Made by a program: the position numbers and the translations under genes
Notes under the pieces: model-generated
Told to the model about the DNA's origin: nothing
What the model saw: only the letters and a program-made list of their open reading frames with translations
Database searches by the model: none
Part shown: piece by piece, positions 30,606-37,913 of the stretch
How positions within the stretch are numbered: position 1 is the stretch's first letter
How the letters are laid out: each line of letters starts with the position of its first letter
From: UBA2767 sp964194535
GTDB lineage: Bacteria; Pseudomonadota; Alphaproteobacteria; Rhizobiales; Methyloligellaceae
DNA length: 37,913 nt
NCBI GenBank assembly: GCA_964194535.1
Contig: CAXMMX010000236.1
Span: 1 to 37,913, forward strand
Direction of reading: 5' to 3'

Positions 30606-31874
30606 ATGGAAAATAACTCCGAAACCGCCAGTTCTGAAAGCGCCTCGCAGGCCGGTGCTCTTGCCCATATCCGCGTGCTCGATCTGAGCCGTGTGCTCGC
30701 CGGGCCATGGGCTGGGCAGATGCTGGGCGATATGGGCGCCGACGTCATCAAGGTGGAGCGTCCGGGCCACGGCGACGATACCCGCGGCTGGGGTCCGCCT
30801 TTCCTGACCAATGCCGATGGCGGGCGCGGCGACGCCTCCTATTACACCGCCGCCAACCGCAACAAGCGCTCAATCGCGGTGGATTTTGCCACCCCTCGCG
30901 GTGCGGAGCTGGTGCGGCAACTGGCGCAAAAAGCCGATGTGGTCATCGAGAATTTCAAGCTCGGTGGGCTGAAGAAATACGGCCTCGACCATGAAACGGT
31001 TTCCGCCGCCAACCCGTCCGTCATCTATTGCTCGATCACCGGCTTCGGCCAGACCGGGCCTGATGCCGCGCGCCCGGGATACGACTATGTCATCCAGGGG
31101 ATGGGCGGGGTGATGAGCCTCAACGGCAGGCCAGATGGCGCGCCCGGTGACGGTCCGGTCCGGGTCGGCCTTGCCATCTCCGATCTGTTCGGCGGCATGT
31201 ATGCCTCGACCGCGATCTTGAGCGCGCTGGTGCACCGCGAGCGCACCGGGGAGGGACAATATATCGATTGCGCATTGCTCACCGCCCAGGTGGCGGGCCT
31301 CGCCAACCAGGGCGCGAGCTACCTGACCGGGAACATTGTGCCGGTGCGCACGGGCAACTCTCACCCGGCCGTGGTGCCCTACCGGACCTATGAGACTGAC
31401 GATGGGCACATGATCCTCGCGGTGGGCAATGATACGCAGTTCGCCCGCGCCTGCGCTGTGCTGGGGCTTGAGGGCCTGGCGCAAGACCCCCGCTACAAGA
31501 CCAACACCGCGCGCATCGAAAACCGCGCGGCGCTCGACGAGATACTGGAAAATGCCATGGCAAAATGGACCCGCGATGATCTACTGGCCGCGCTTGAGGC
31601 GGCCACCGTGCCCTGCGGGCCGATTTTCAGCATCGATGAAGTTTTCGCCAATCCGCAGATCAGGCACCGTGAACTGGTGCAGACGCCGGTGCGCGCTGAC
31701 GGGACACGAGTTCCCGTCGCCGGCTATCCCGTCAAGATGTCCGCGACGCCGGCCACCACGCGGCGCGCACCCCCGGCGCTGGGCGCGGATACTACGCAAA
31801 TATTGCGCGAGGAGCTGGGGCTTGCAGGCGCGGAGATCGAAGCGTTGCGGGGCGAGGGCGTGATCGGGGGGTGA
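30606..31874 (+). CDS. CaiB/BaiF family CoA-transferase
   Basis: A family-III CoA-transferase of 422 residues, which moves CoA between carboxylic acids via a covalent aspartyl intermediate. Family blocks are IRVLDLSRVLAGPWAGQMLGDMGADVIKVERP (22-53), YYTAANRNKRSIAVD, VVIENFKLGGLKKYGLD and the nucleophile Asp in LAISDLFGGMYAS. The C-terminal half ends GADTTQILREELGLAGAEI, typical for the family. The closest functional type could be a succinyl-CoA:glutarate or similar transferase, but the substrate is not predictable. It is isolated, between the divergent 2TM gene and the comM remnant, and is followed by the LexA-box promoter region. Confidence 0.93.
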   Translation: MENNSETASSESASQAGALAHIRVLDLSRVLAGPWAGQMLGDMGADVIKVERPGHGDDTRGWGPPFLTNADGGRGDASYYTAANRNKRSIAVDFATPRGAELVRQLAQKADVVIENFKLGGLKKYGLDHETVSAANPSVIYCSITGFGQTGPDAARPGYDYVIQGMGGVMSLNGRPDGAPGDGPVRVGLAISDLFGGMYASTAILSALVHRERTGEGQYIDCALLTAQVAGLANQGASYLTGNIVPVRTGNSHPAVVPYRTYETDDGHMILAVGNDTQFARACAVLGLEGLAQDPRYKTNTARIENRAALDEILENAMAKWTRDDLLAALEAATVPCGPIFSIDEVFANPQIRHRELVQTPVRADGTRVPVAGYPVKMSATPATTRRAPPALGADTTQILREELGLAGAEIEALRGEGVIGG

Positions 31875-31886
31875 AGTAACATAAAT

Positions 31887-31928
31887 GTTCACATAATGTT
31901 CTTGTGAACTTTTGGGCGTTTGTATACT
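31887..31928 (+). promoter_or_regulatory. LexA (SOS) box and promoter before the comM remnant
   Basis: GTTC (31887-31890), seven bases, then GTTC (31898-31901): this is the alphaproteobacterial LexA-box form GTTC-N7-GTTC. Directly next to it is a -35-like TTGTGA (31902-31907), a 15-base spacer and a good -10 TATACT (31923-31928), so LexA bound here would block the promoter. The same interval can also fold as a 7-bp hairpin (GTTCACA / TGTGAAC) followed by TTTT, possibly terminating the CoA-transferase message. The -35 and spacer are suboptimal. Confidence 0.6.
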
Positions 31929-31965
31929 TGACGTACCAATACGGCGATGCCGCCTGATTCGGCGA

Positions 31966-32520
31966 CGGGCCAACCACCGCATCGTCTATCCCTCGCGCAT
32001 TCAGCTGATCGCCGCCATGAACCCGTGCCGCTGCGGTCGCGCGGGCGAACCAGGATTTGCCTGCCGTCAGGGCAAGAACTGCGCGGACCGCTACCAGGCG
32101 CGCGTGTCGGGGCCGTTGCTCGACCGGATCGACATGCAGATCGAGGTGCCGACGGTGACCGCCGCCGATCTCATCATGCCGCCGGCCGCTGAAGGCAGCG
32201 AGGCGGTACGAGCGCGGGTCATCGCCGCGCGGGCGGTGCAATTGGAGCGCTATGCGGAGCTGGAAAGCAAGGGCGTGCGCACCAACTCGGATTGCGACGG
32301 AACGCTGCTGGAAGAAATCGCCGCGCCCGACCGGGCCGGCATGGCATTGCTGCTCGAGGCGGCCGATACGCTCAAACTATCGGCACGCGGCTATCACCGG
32401 ACCTTGCGCGTGGCCCGCACCATGGCCGATCTGGATGGCGCGGCCGAGGTCGCGCGGGTTCATATCGTCGAGGCTCTGAGCTACCGGGGCGAGACGCACA
32501 AACGGCAGATCGCGGCCTAG
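31966..32520 (+). pseudogene. comM: ComM (YifB) Mg-chelatase-like ATPase, 5'-truncated
   Basis: Only the last ~184 codons of comM are left. Homology begins at RANHRIVYPSRIQLIAAMNPCRCG, the zinc-ribbon part of the Mg-chelatase domain, and continues through RVSGPLLDRIDMQIEVP, LKLSARGYHRTLRVARTMADLDG and VEALSYRGE to a normal stop codon. Full-length ComM is about 500 residues, so the N-terminal Lon-like domain and the Walker A/B motifs are missing. There is no in-frame ATG near the homology start; the frame stays open from a TTG at 31912 that lies within the promoter. ComM is a branch-migration helicase used in transformation, so this copy is non-functional. The intact comM promoter region appears to be preserved just upstream. 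Confidence 0.88.
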
Positions 32521-32551
32521 GTCATGGACTCATTAACTGCATCCATTCTGC

Positions 32552-32591
32552 GCGGGTGGCGTGGAAACCTTTACAAAACGCTCTAGCGCCG
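32552..32591. repeat. 40-bp dispersed repeat, copy 2
   Basis: Direct copy of the segment at 21147-21186, with 34 of 40 bases identical. It lies just after the comM remnant and before the histidine kinase gene. The interval 32592-32718 shows nothing else recognisable. Confidence 0.7.
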
Positions 32592-32718
32592 AATCTCTTA
32601 CTAAAAAAACCGCTCCTGATCTTCAGTACGGTAAACCTTTTTCAAGCAAAATCTGTTTGGCTGGGAAGCTGTAGTAGCGTTTGGGCGCTGAGCCCCCAGT
32701 GAGTTGGCGTAAACATTA

Positions 32719-35154
32719 GTGTTGCATTTTTACAAATTCATCCCTTCGGGTGACCTGAAACCAGCAAATTCCAACGAGGCGCCATTGCCTGGCCGGCGCG
32801 CCCTTGAGCCTGGCGGGAACCACGCGAAATCCGGCCGCATCGAAGCCATTCTGGCGCCAGGTATACTGGCCATATCAGGTCTGGTTATCGCTGCGCTCGC
32901 CTTCGCTCAGGACGCAGCGTGGTTCGATGCGCAGACGGGCAGCCTGTTTGCTGCTCTGGCCCTTGTCGCAAGCGCGGTTGCTCTCCTATGGAGCCGGCGT
33001 GGCCAGCGGCAGGAGGACATACAGGGTTCGATCCTCCAATATCTCGCGGGCCGGCTCGAGGGCGGCATCGAATCGCTGAAAGATTTGCATTGGGAATTGC
33101 GGGAAAGTGAAACCCGCTACCGCGATCTTCTCGACCATCAGGGCGATATCATCGTTCGCCGGGACGATGCGCACCGCCTGACATTCGTCAATGACGCCTT
33201 CTGCCGCGCGTTCGGCATGAACCATCGCGATGTCATCGGCCGTGTGTTCGAGCCCGTGGTGCTTGAAGGGATGAGCGAGGAAGAGGTTCAGGCGCTGCCG
33301 CTGGACGATACCCCGCGCTGCTATGAGCAATCCATAGAGACTGCTGTTGGTCCGCGCTGGTTTGCCTGGGAGGAGTTCCTGGTGCGCGATGAAAAGGACC
33401 GCATCAAGGAAATTCAGTGCGTTGGACGCGATATCACCGAGCGCCGTGAAGCGGAAAGCGTGCTGCAAGACGCCCGCGATGATGCCGAAAGTGCAAACCG
33501 CTCCAAATCCCGGTTCCTGGCGGCCATGAGCCACGAAATTCGCACGCCGATGAATGGCATACTAGGCATGACCGGATTGCTGGTCGACACTGAATTGACG
33601 GCGGAACAGAGCACCTATGCGCGCGCCATCAACTCTTCGGCTAAGACGCTGCTGTCGCTGATCGATGAAATACTGGATTTCTCAAAAATCGAGGCCGGTA
33701 AGCTCGAGTTGCGGCCCTCGCCGTTTGCTCTTGCGGACGCCGTGCAGGGTGTTGTCGAGCTGCTGGCGCCAAGAGCCTATGACAAGGGGTTGCAAATTGG
33801 CTGGTACGTGGACCCGGATCTGCCCGTCAGCATGATCGGCGATGAAATCCGCATTCGTCAAATCCTGATGAACCTGGTCTCCAACGCCATCAAATTTACC
33901 GATGAGGGCGGCGTGACACTTGAGGTGGTGGCCGAAGAGGATGCGAACAAGATGGCCGGCATGGTGCCGGTCTCATTTACCGTGCGCGATACAGGTGTTG
34001 GACTTGAGCCTGAAGCCCTGGGGACCATCTTCGGAGAGTTCGAGCAGGCTGATTCAGGACCGGCCCGGCGTCATGGCGGCACGGGGCTGGGTCTCGCCAT
34101 CTCCAAGCGGCTGGTGGAAATGATGCAAGGCGACATCACCGTTGCCAGCGATGTGGGGCGTGGATCGGTGTTCACGTTCATGGTGCCTTTCAAAGCGGCG
34201 AAAGACACGACCACCCTGCGCGAGATATGGCGCCCGGCCACGGGCCGCAAGATCCTTCTCATAGGAGACGGAGAACTGGAAGCGAACGCGGTTGAATCCC
34301 TGTTGATACGTTCAGGCTGTGACGTGGTCCGCGCCAGACCCGCCGAGGCGGCGGTTGAGGTCTGGAGCGCTGCGGACCGGGGCGCGCCGTTCGATGCGGT
34401 TATCGCGGATGCAAACGGGCTAGACGGCAGCGCCAATATTCTGGCCCAGGCGCGCGATGCGCGCGGTGATGCGGGGGTTGTGAAGTCCATCGTCATGATC
34501 GACCCTCATCAGCGGGGTGAAATATCGAAATTGAAGGGGCTGGGTTTCGACGCCTACCTGGTGCGCCCCGTGCGTCCCGCATCGCTGTTCGCGCAACTGC
34601 GCTCTGAGGCGGACACTGACGAGGTGCAAGTGGAGGGCCGGAGAGAATTGGGCGTTGCGAATGATGGCGCTGCGACGCAAAACCAGGAGGTGCACAAGCG
34701 CCGGGTGCTGCTGGCCGAGGACAATGACATCAACGCCTTGCTTGCGCGAAAGATGCTGGAGCGGGTGGAGTGCGATGTGGTGCATGCACGAAATGGCGAG
34801 GAGGCCACCCGCGCGGCCAGGGCTGCTTTTTCCTCACCCGAGGGGCGTTTCGATCTCATCCTGATGGACATTCATATGCCCGAAATGGACGGCCTTGAGG
34901 CAACGCGGAGAATTCTCGAACTTTATGGTAATAGCCCGGCCTCCAGCAGCGGCCGCCCGCCGATCATCGCTCTCACGGCTAATGCATTCCCCGAAGACCG
35001 CGAGAAATATCTGGAAGCGGGCCTGGATGATTATCTGGCCAAACCGTTCGAGCGCGAGGACCTTGATGCGTTGCTTGAAAAGTGGACACAAGAGCCGGTC
35101 GGGCAGGTCAAACACGCCACCCATGCCACCGGCGGCGGGGCGAGCTGCGCATAG
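32719..35154 (+). CDS. Membrane hybrid histidine kinase, PAS-HK-REC-REC
   Basis: An 811-residue hybrid sensor kinase. Two membrane segments lie near residues 44-64 and 74-91 with little periplasmic sequence between them. A PAS domain follows (about 130-240, YRDLLDHQGDIIVRRD to CVGRDITERR). HisKA carries the phospho-His272 in MSHEIRTPMNG, and HATPase has N (NLVSNAIKFTDEGG), DTGVGL and GGTGLGLAI boxes. The first receiver (about 515-640) keeps an Asp in FDAVIADANG but has Arg for the conserved Lys (VRPV), so it is partly degenerate. The second (about 665-795) is complete (VLLAEDN, LILMDIHMPEMDG, LAKPF). No ATG lies near the start; the GTG at 32719 is chosen. No cognate regulator is adjacent. Confidence 0.92.
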   Translation: MLHFYKFIPSGDLKPANSNEAPLPGRRALEPGGNHAKSGRIEAILAPGILAISGLVIAALAFAQDAAWFDAQTGSLFAALALVASAVALLWSRRGQRQEDIQGSILQYLAGRLEGGIESLKDLHWELRESETRYRDLLDHQGDIIVRRDDAHRLTFVNDAFCRAFGMNHRDVIGRVFEPVVLEGMSEEEVQALPLDDTPRCYEQSIETAVGPRWFAWEEFLVRDEKDRIKEIQCVGRDITERREAESVLQDARDDAESANRSKSRFLAAMSHEIRTPMNGILGMTGLLVDTELTAEQSTYARAINSSAKTLLSLIDEILDFSKIEAGKLELRPSPFALADAVQGVVELLAPRAYDKGLQIGWYVDPDLPVSMIGDEIRIRQILMNLVSNAIKFTDEGGVTLEVVAEEDANKMAGMVPVSFTVRDTGVGLEPEALGTIFGEFEQADSGPARRHGGTGLGLAISKRLVEMMQGDITVASDVGRGSVFTFMVPFKAAKDTTTLREIWRPATGRKILLIGDGELEANAVESLLIRSGCDVVRARPAEAAVEVWSAADRGAPFDAVIADANGLDGSANILAQARDARGDAGVVKSIVMIDPHQRGEISKLKGLGFDAYLVRPVRPASLFAQLRSEADTDEVQVEGRRELGVANDGAATQNQEVHKRRVLLAEDNDINALLARKMLERVECDVVHARNGEEATRAARAAFSSPEGRFDLILMDIHMPEMDGLEATRRILELYGNSPASSSGRPPIIALTANAFPEDREKYLEAGLDDYLAKPFEREDLDALLEKWTQEPVGQVKHATHATGGGASCA

Positions 35155-35388
35155 TTGTGCCCGATGACCCCGGCCCTGAGTGTGATCGCCTGTTCTGCCG
35201 GTAATTCCATCATCAGAAGAGCGGTGTCGCAAACGTGATCCGCCAGTGTCGCAAATTTTTTCCAAAAGGTTTGCCAGTCATCCTTCCTTGTGGTCGAATC
35301 AGACCCATATAAATGGCAGAATTGAAACGGCGAACGTGCGATCCGGCCCGGTGTTGCCATTTCCGATAACAAGCGAAAGAGGGCATGC

Positions 35389-36360
35389 ATGACCCCTAAG
35401 CCGCGCGGGTTCGTGAGTAAGTTCAACACGATCCGGAAGCTTCGCCCGGTACCGGGCCGTAAGCTGCCGCCTCAAACGCTCACGCCCCGCAGATCTTTTG
35501 GCGGTCAGCGCCAGCGGCCAAAAATCTATGGGCGGATTGGCAATCTGGAAGTGGTGCTTGCCCGCACCAGGAGCGATCTCAAGCGCGCGCAGCGGTTGCG
35601 CTACCACGTCTTCTACGAGGAGATGTCAGCGATCCCTGACGCCCTCGCCACCATGTCACGCCGCGATGAGGATAGCTTCGATCCGTTGTGCGATCACCTG
35701 CTGGTGCTGGATTATGTGCCGGCCGCAAAGGGCTGCCCCTGGCCGCGCCGTCCCCGTGTTGTCGGCACATGCCGGATCTTGCGCCAGGACGTGGCGGAGC
35801 TGCATAACGGCTTCTACACCCAGAGCGAATATAATATTTCCCCAATGCTCAAGAAGTCTGGCAAGGACTGCCGCTTCATGGAGTTGGGCCGCTCCTGCGT
35901 TCTCAAGCCTTATCGCAACCGCCGCACGGTTGAGTTGCTGTGGCAGGGTGTCTGGAGCTATGCACGAGAGCACGGCGTCGACGCCATGCTCGGCTGCGCC
36001 AGTTTTGAAGGAGCCGACCCGCGCCGGCATGCCGACGCATTGAGCTTTCTGCATCACAATTCAATGGCGCCGGAGAGATGGCACGTCAAAGCGCATGACC
36101 ATGTCTGTGTGGATATGAATATGAAGCCGTCAGGCGAGGTTGCCAGGCGTGCCGCAATCAGGGCCATGCCTCCCCTGATCAAGGGCTATTTGCGTCTCGG
36201 CGCATATGTCGGAGACGGCGCGGTAGTCGATCGTCAGTTCGGCACTACGGATGTTTTCATCATTCTGCCTGTCGAAGCAATCGATGAGCGTTATTTCGCT
36301 CATTTCGGTGCGCCCGATGAATTTTCCGAAACCAAGAGCAATCCCGGTCAGCTCAACTAG
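35389..36360 (+). CDS. olsB: GNAT-family N-acyltransferase, OlsB-like
   Basis: A 323-residue acyltransferase of the OlsB (ornithine N-alpha-acyltransferase) group, which adds 3-hydroxyacyl from ACP to L-ornithine to form lyso-ornithine lipid. After a basic N-terminal region (about 1-45) come NLEVVLARTRSDLKRAQRLRYHVFYEEM, then VVGTCRILRQD, FMELGRSCVLKPYRNRRTVELLWQGVW and FEGADPRRHADALSFLHHN, the usual blocks of this group. AGAGG lies 7 bases before the chosen ATG. It follows the hybrid kinase by 234 bases with no clear gene between. The acyl-acceptor is inferred from similarity. Confidence 0.85.
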   Translation: MTPKPRGFVSKFNTIRKLRPVPGRKLPPQTLTPRRSFGGQRQRPKIYGRIGNLEVVLARTRSDLKRAQRLRYHVFYEEMSAIPDALATMSRRDEDSFDPLCDHLLVLDYVPAAKGCPWPRRPRVVGTCRILRQDVAELHNGFYTQSEYNISPMLKKSGKDCRFMELGRSCVLKPYRNRRTVELLWQGVWSYAREHGVDAMLGCASFEGADPRRHADALSFLHHNSMAPERWHVKAHDHVCVDMNMKPSGEVARRAAIRAMPPLIKGYLRLGAYVGDGAVVDRQFGTTDVFIILPVEAIDERYFAHFGAPDEFSETKSNPGQLN

Positions 36361-36389
36361 AACAATCTCAGACGATCACGGCGCCCGCA

Positions 36390-37358
36390 TCACAGCCCGA
36401 GCTCGTGCCGGTTGAAAATGCAGTCTTGTTTCGGGGCGCCGTCGAAGAAATCGAGGATGTTCTGGACAGTCATCTCTGCAGACTTCGTGATCGAGTTATA
36501 GCTTCCCGCTGCTGTGTGCGGTGAAAGAACGACATCGCTTCGGTTGAACAGCGGTTGAGTATCAGGAGCAGGCTCGAGCGCGAACACATCAAGCCCGGCT
36601 GCCGTGAGTTTACCGCTGTCGAGTGCGGCGATCATCGCGGTTTCGTCGACAATGCAGCCCCTGGCAGTGTTTATCAGGATCGCTCCATCCTTCATGGCCG
36701 CGAACTCGTCGCTCGAAATGAAGCCGCGCGTTGTCTCGTCGAGTGGTACATGGAGGCTGATCACATCCGCGTTGGGCAACTCGGGACGGAAGTCGGATAC
36801 GCCGCGGCAACCCATTTCCTCAGCCAGCGCCTCATCAAGTGCGATATCGGCGACCACTGCCTCCATGCCAAATGCGCGCGCAAGCGGCGCCAGGCTTCTT
36901 CCAATCCGGCCAAAACCGATAATCAGGATCGTTGCGCCGGACAGATCGGTCGCCAGCCTCTTCAACCGCTCGTTAAACCAGCCCTCGCGTATTGCCCGGT
37001 CCTGGGCAACAAGACCACGTGCCGTTGCAAGCAGCAGCCCCATGGCATGCTCGGCAACCGACGTTACATTGGCCCCGGCGGCAATCATGACCGGTATGCC
37101 ACGTCCGTTCAGATGCTCCATATCCAGCCGGTCGCACCCCACACCGTGCCGCGAAATGACCTCAAGATCGTTGGCGCATGAAAGGACTTCAGCCGGCAGC
37201 TTGGCGACGCGGACCGCGATGGCGTGTACGCCTGCGACCGCCTCGGCAAGCGCTTGGGGTGTAACGTCTTCAGCGAACACAATGTCGATATCGGGGCGCG
37301 CCTCCAGAAGGGCCATGCCCGATTGGTGCAGGGGCTCGGTAACAAGAACGCGCTTCAT
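36390..37358 (-). CDS. D-2-hydroxyacid dehydrogenase (SerA-like)
   Basis: An NAD-dependent D-isomer hydroxyacid dehydrogenase, 322 residues. The Rossmann motif GFGRIGR lies near 149-155. The catalytic Arg is in NTARG, the Glu in DVFALEPAP and the His in LSPHTAAG. It is shorter than full SerA and lacks an ACT domain, so phosphoglycerate is only one of several possible substrates (glyoxylate, hydroxypyruvate and so on). The start is the ATG at 37358; the gene is between olsB (convergent) and the maeB-type gene (same strand, upstream). Confidence 0.92.
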   Translation of the reverse strand: MKRVLVTEPLHQSGMALLEARPDIDIVFAEDVTPQALAEAVAGVHAIAVRVAKLPAEVLSCANDLEVISRHGVGCDRLDMEHLNGRGIPVMIAAGANVTSVAEHAMGLLLATARGLVAQDRAIREGWFNERLKRLATDLSGATILIIGFGRIGRSLAPLARAFGMEAVVADIALDEALAEEMGCRGVSDFRPELPNADVISLHVPLDETTRGFISSDEFAAMKDGAILINTARGCIVDETAMIAALDSGKLTAAGLDVFALEPAPDTQPLFNRSDVVLSPHTAAGSYNSITKSAEMTVQNILDFFDGAPKQDCIFNRHELGL

Positions 37359-37415
37359 GGCGATGTATTCTCCGCGCTGTGGATTGATTGCTCCAACTCT
37401 ATGGCAGTCTTGCGT

Positions 37416-37913
37416 CTAACCGCTGAGATTGTAGGCGGCGAGCACGGCGATATTCACAAGCTCCGTGTCGGTGGAGCCGAGCGGTGCAATTTGTACCGAA
37501 CGTGACATGCCCACGAGCAGCGGTCCGATTACTGTGCTTCCGCCAAGTTCCTGCAACATCTTGGTCGCGATGCTGGCGCTGTGGAAGGCGGGCATGATGA
37601 GGACATTGGCTGGTTCTGACAGGCGGCAGAAGGGGTAGAGCGCCATCTTGTCCGCATTGAGCGCAATGTCAGCAGCCATCTCTCCGTCATATTCGAAGTC
37701 GGCGCCGCGGGCATCGAGGATTTCGACGGCGCCCCTTGCCTGCGCGGAGCGCTCACCCTTCGGGTGACCGAATGTGGAATAGGCCAGAATCGCGACCCGT
37801 GGTTCATAGCCCAGCCGCCGTGCGGTCTGCGCGGCCTCGGTGGCGATGTTGGCGAGTTCCTCCGCGTCCGGCATGTCGTGCACCGAAGTATCCGCAACCA
37901 GCACGGTGCGTCC
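37416..37913 (-). CDS. maeB: NADP malic enzyme MaeB, phosphotransacetylase-like C-terminus (partial)
   Basis: The C-terminal ~165 residues of a gene that continues beyond the right edge. They show the phosphate-acetyltransferase-like domain fused to malic enzymes: VLVADTSVHDMPDAEELANIA, RVAILAYSTFGHPKGE, DFEYDGEMAADIALN and ANVLIMPAFHSASIATKMLQELGG, which match MaeB tails, and it ends ELVNIAVLAAYNLSG. A free-standing phosphate acetyltransferase (Pta) is an alternative. The frame is open to the last base, so the 5' end is missing. The 57 bases before the dehydrogenase gene contain nothing notable. Confidence 0.85.
   Translation of the reverse strand, partial: GRTVLVADTSVHDMPDAEELANIATEAAQTARRLGYEPRVAILAYSTFGHPKGERSAQARGAVEILDARGADFEYDGEMAADIALNADKMALYPFCRLSEPANVLIMPAFHSASIATKMLQELGGSTVIGPLLVGMSRSVQIAPLGSTDTELVNIAVLAAYNLSG

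Noticed and set aside
31912..31965. TTG-initiated in-frame start for the comM remnant, making it an intact small gene
   Set aside because: The TTG lies upstream of the -10 element, so a transcript from that promoter would not contain it; the encoded extension has no similarity to ComM.
35031..35429. Minus-strand frame between the kinase and olsB
   Set aside because: It overlaps the kinase 3' end and the olsB start; no motif or ribosome site; the 234-base gap holds no recognisable gene.

Overview
The window looks like a chromosomal segment of an alphaproteobacterium, most likely of the order Hyphomicrobiales (Rhizobiales). The signs are visibly GC-rich coding DNA, a general L-amino-acid (Aap-type) ABC transporter, the neighbourhood PBP-activator lipoprotein / rsmI / yraN / gshB / comM remnant, an OlsB-type ornithine acyltransferase near a maeB-type gene, an RpoH-type promoter of the CTTG-N18-CYTAT form before dnaK, a GTTC-N7-GTTC (alphaproteobacterial LexA) box, and several dispersed palindromic repeats of the kind common in this order. 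No species is assigned.

Layout. (1) 1-7283 is an accessory-looking module, all on the minus strand: aapJ-aapQ-aapM-aapP, a class-V PLP enzyme and a low-specificity threonine aldolase. It is bracketed by two copies of the same palindromic repeat array and by a transposase remnant, and it lies just beyond the 3' end of a tRNA-Ala(CGC) gene. It would import amino acids and degrade beta-hydroxy amino acids. (2) 7365-9141 holds the tRNA, a YggT protein, a DUF167 protein and folD. (3) 9179-11386 is a small minus-strand set: a Cys-rich exported protein, a c-type cytochrome, a CopG-like DUF411 protein and a cupin, probably concerned with copper or periplasmic redox. (4) 11468-16863 is the minus-strand cluster dnaK-dnaJ-pyrF-MFS-DUF1330, with an RpoH-type promoter, an intergenic hairpin and a GTGA stop/start overlap between dnaJ and pyrF. 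alkB is divergent from dnaK, possibly behind a tiny leader ORF. (5) 17843-24055 holds a VOC protein, hrcA-grpE on the minus strand and rph-rdgB-hemW on the plus strand, then a hypothetical basic protein and arfB. The block from grpE to arfB lies between two inverted copies of a ~95-bp repeat.

(6) 24156-27380 holds an SRPBCC protein with a terminator, a type I phosphodiesterase/NPP-like hydrolase and a PBP-activator-like lipoprotein. (7) 27569-32520 carries rsmI-yraN-gshB, a double-2TM protein with a histone-like Lys/Arg tail, a CaiB/BaiF CoA-transferase and the 3' third of a broken comM that still lies behind a LexA-box promoter. (8) 32719-37913 holds a hybrid histidine kinase, olsB, a D-2-hydroxyacid dehydrogenase and the 3' end of a maeB-type gene that runs off the window.

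Most of the window is ordinary core genome. The points worth a second look are the repeat-bracketed amino-acid module beside the tRNA, the SOS promoter left before a decapitated comM, the membrane protein with a histone-like tail, the cytochrome/CopG/Cys-rich operon and the possible leader peptide before alkB. I did not find a convincing wholly new multi-gene system.
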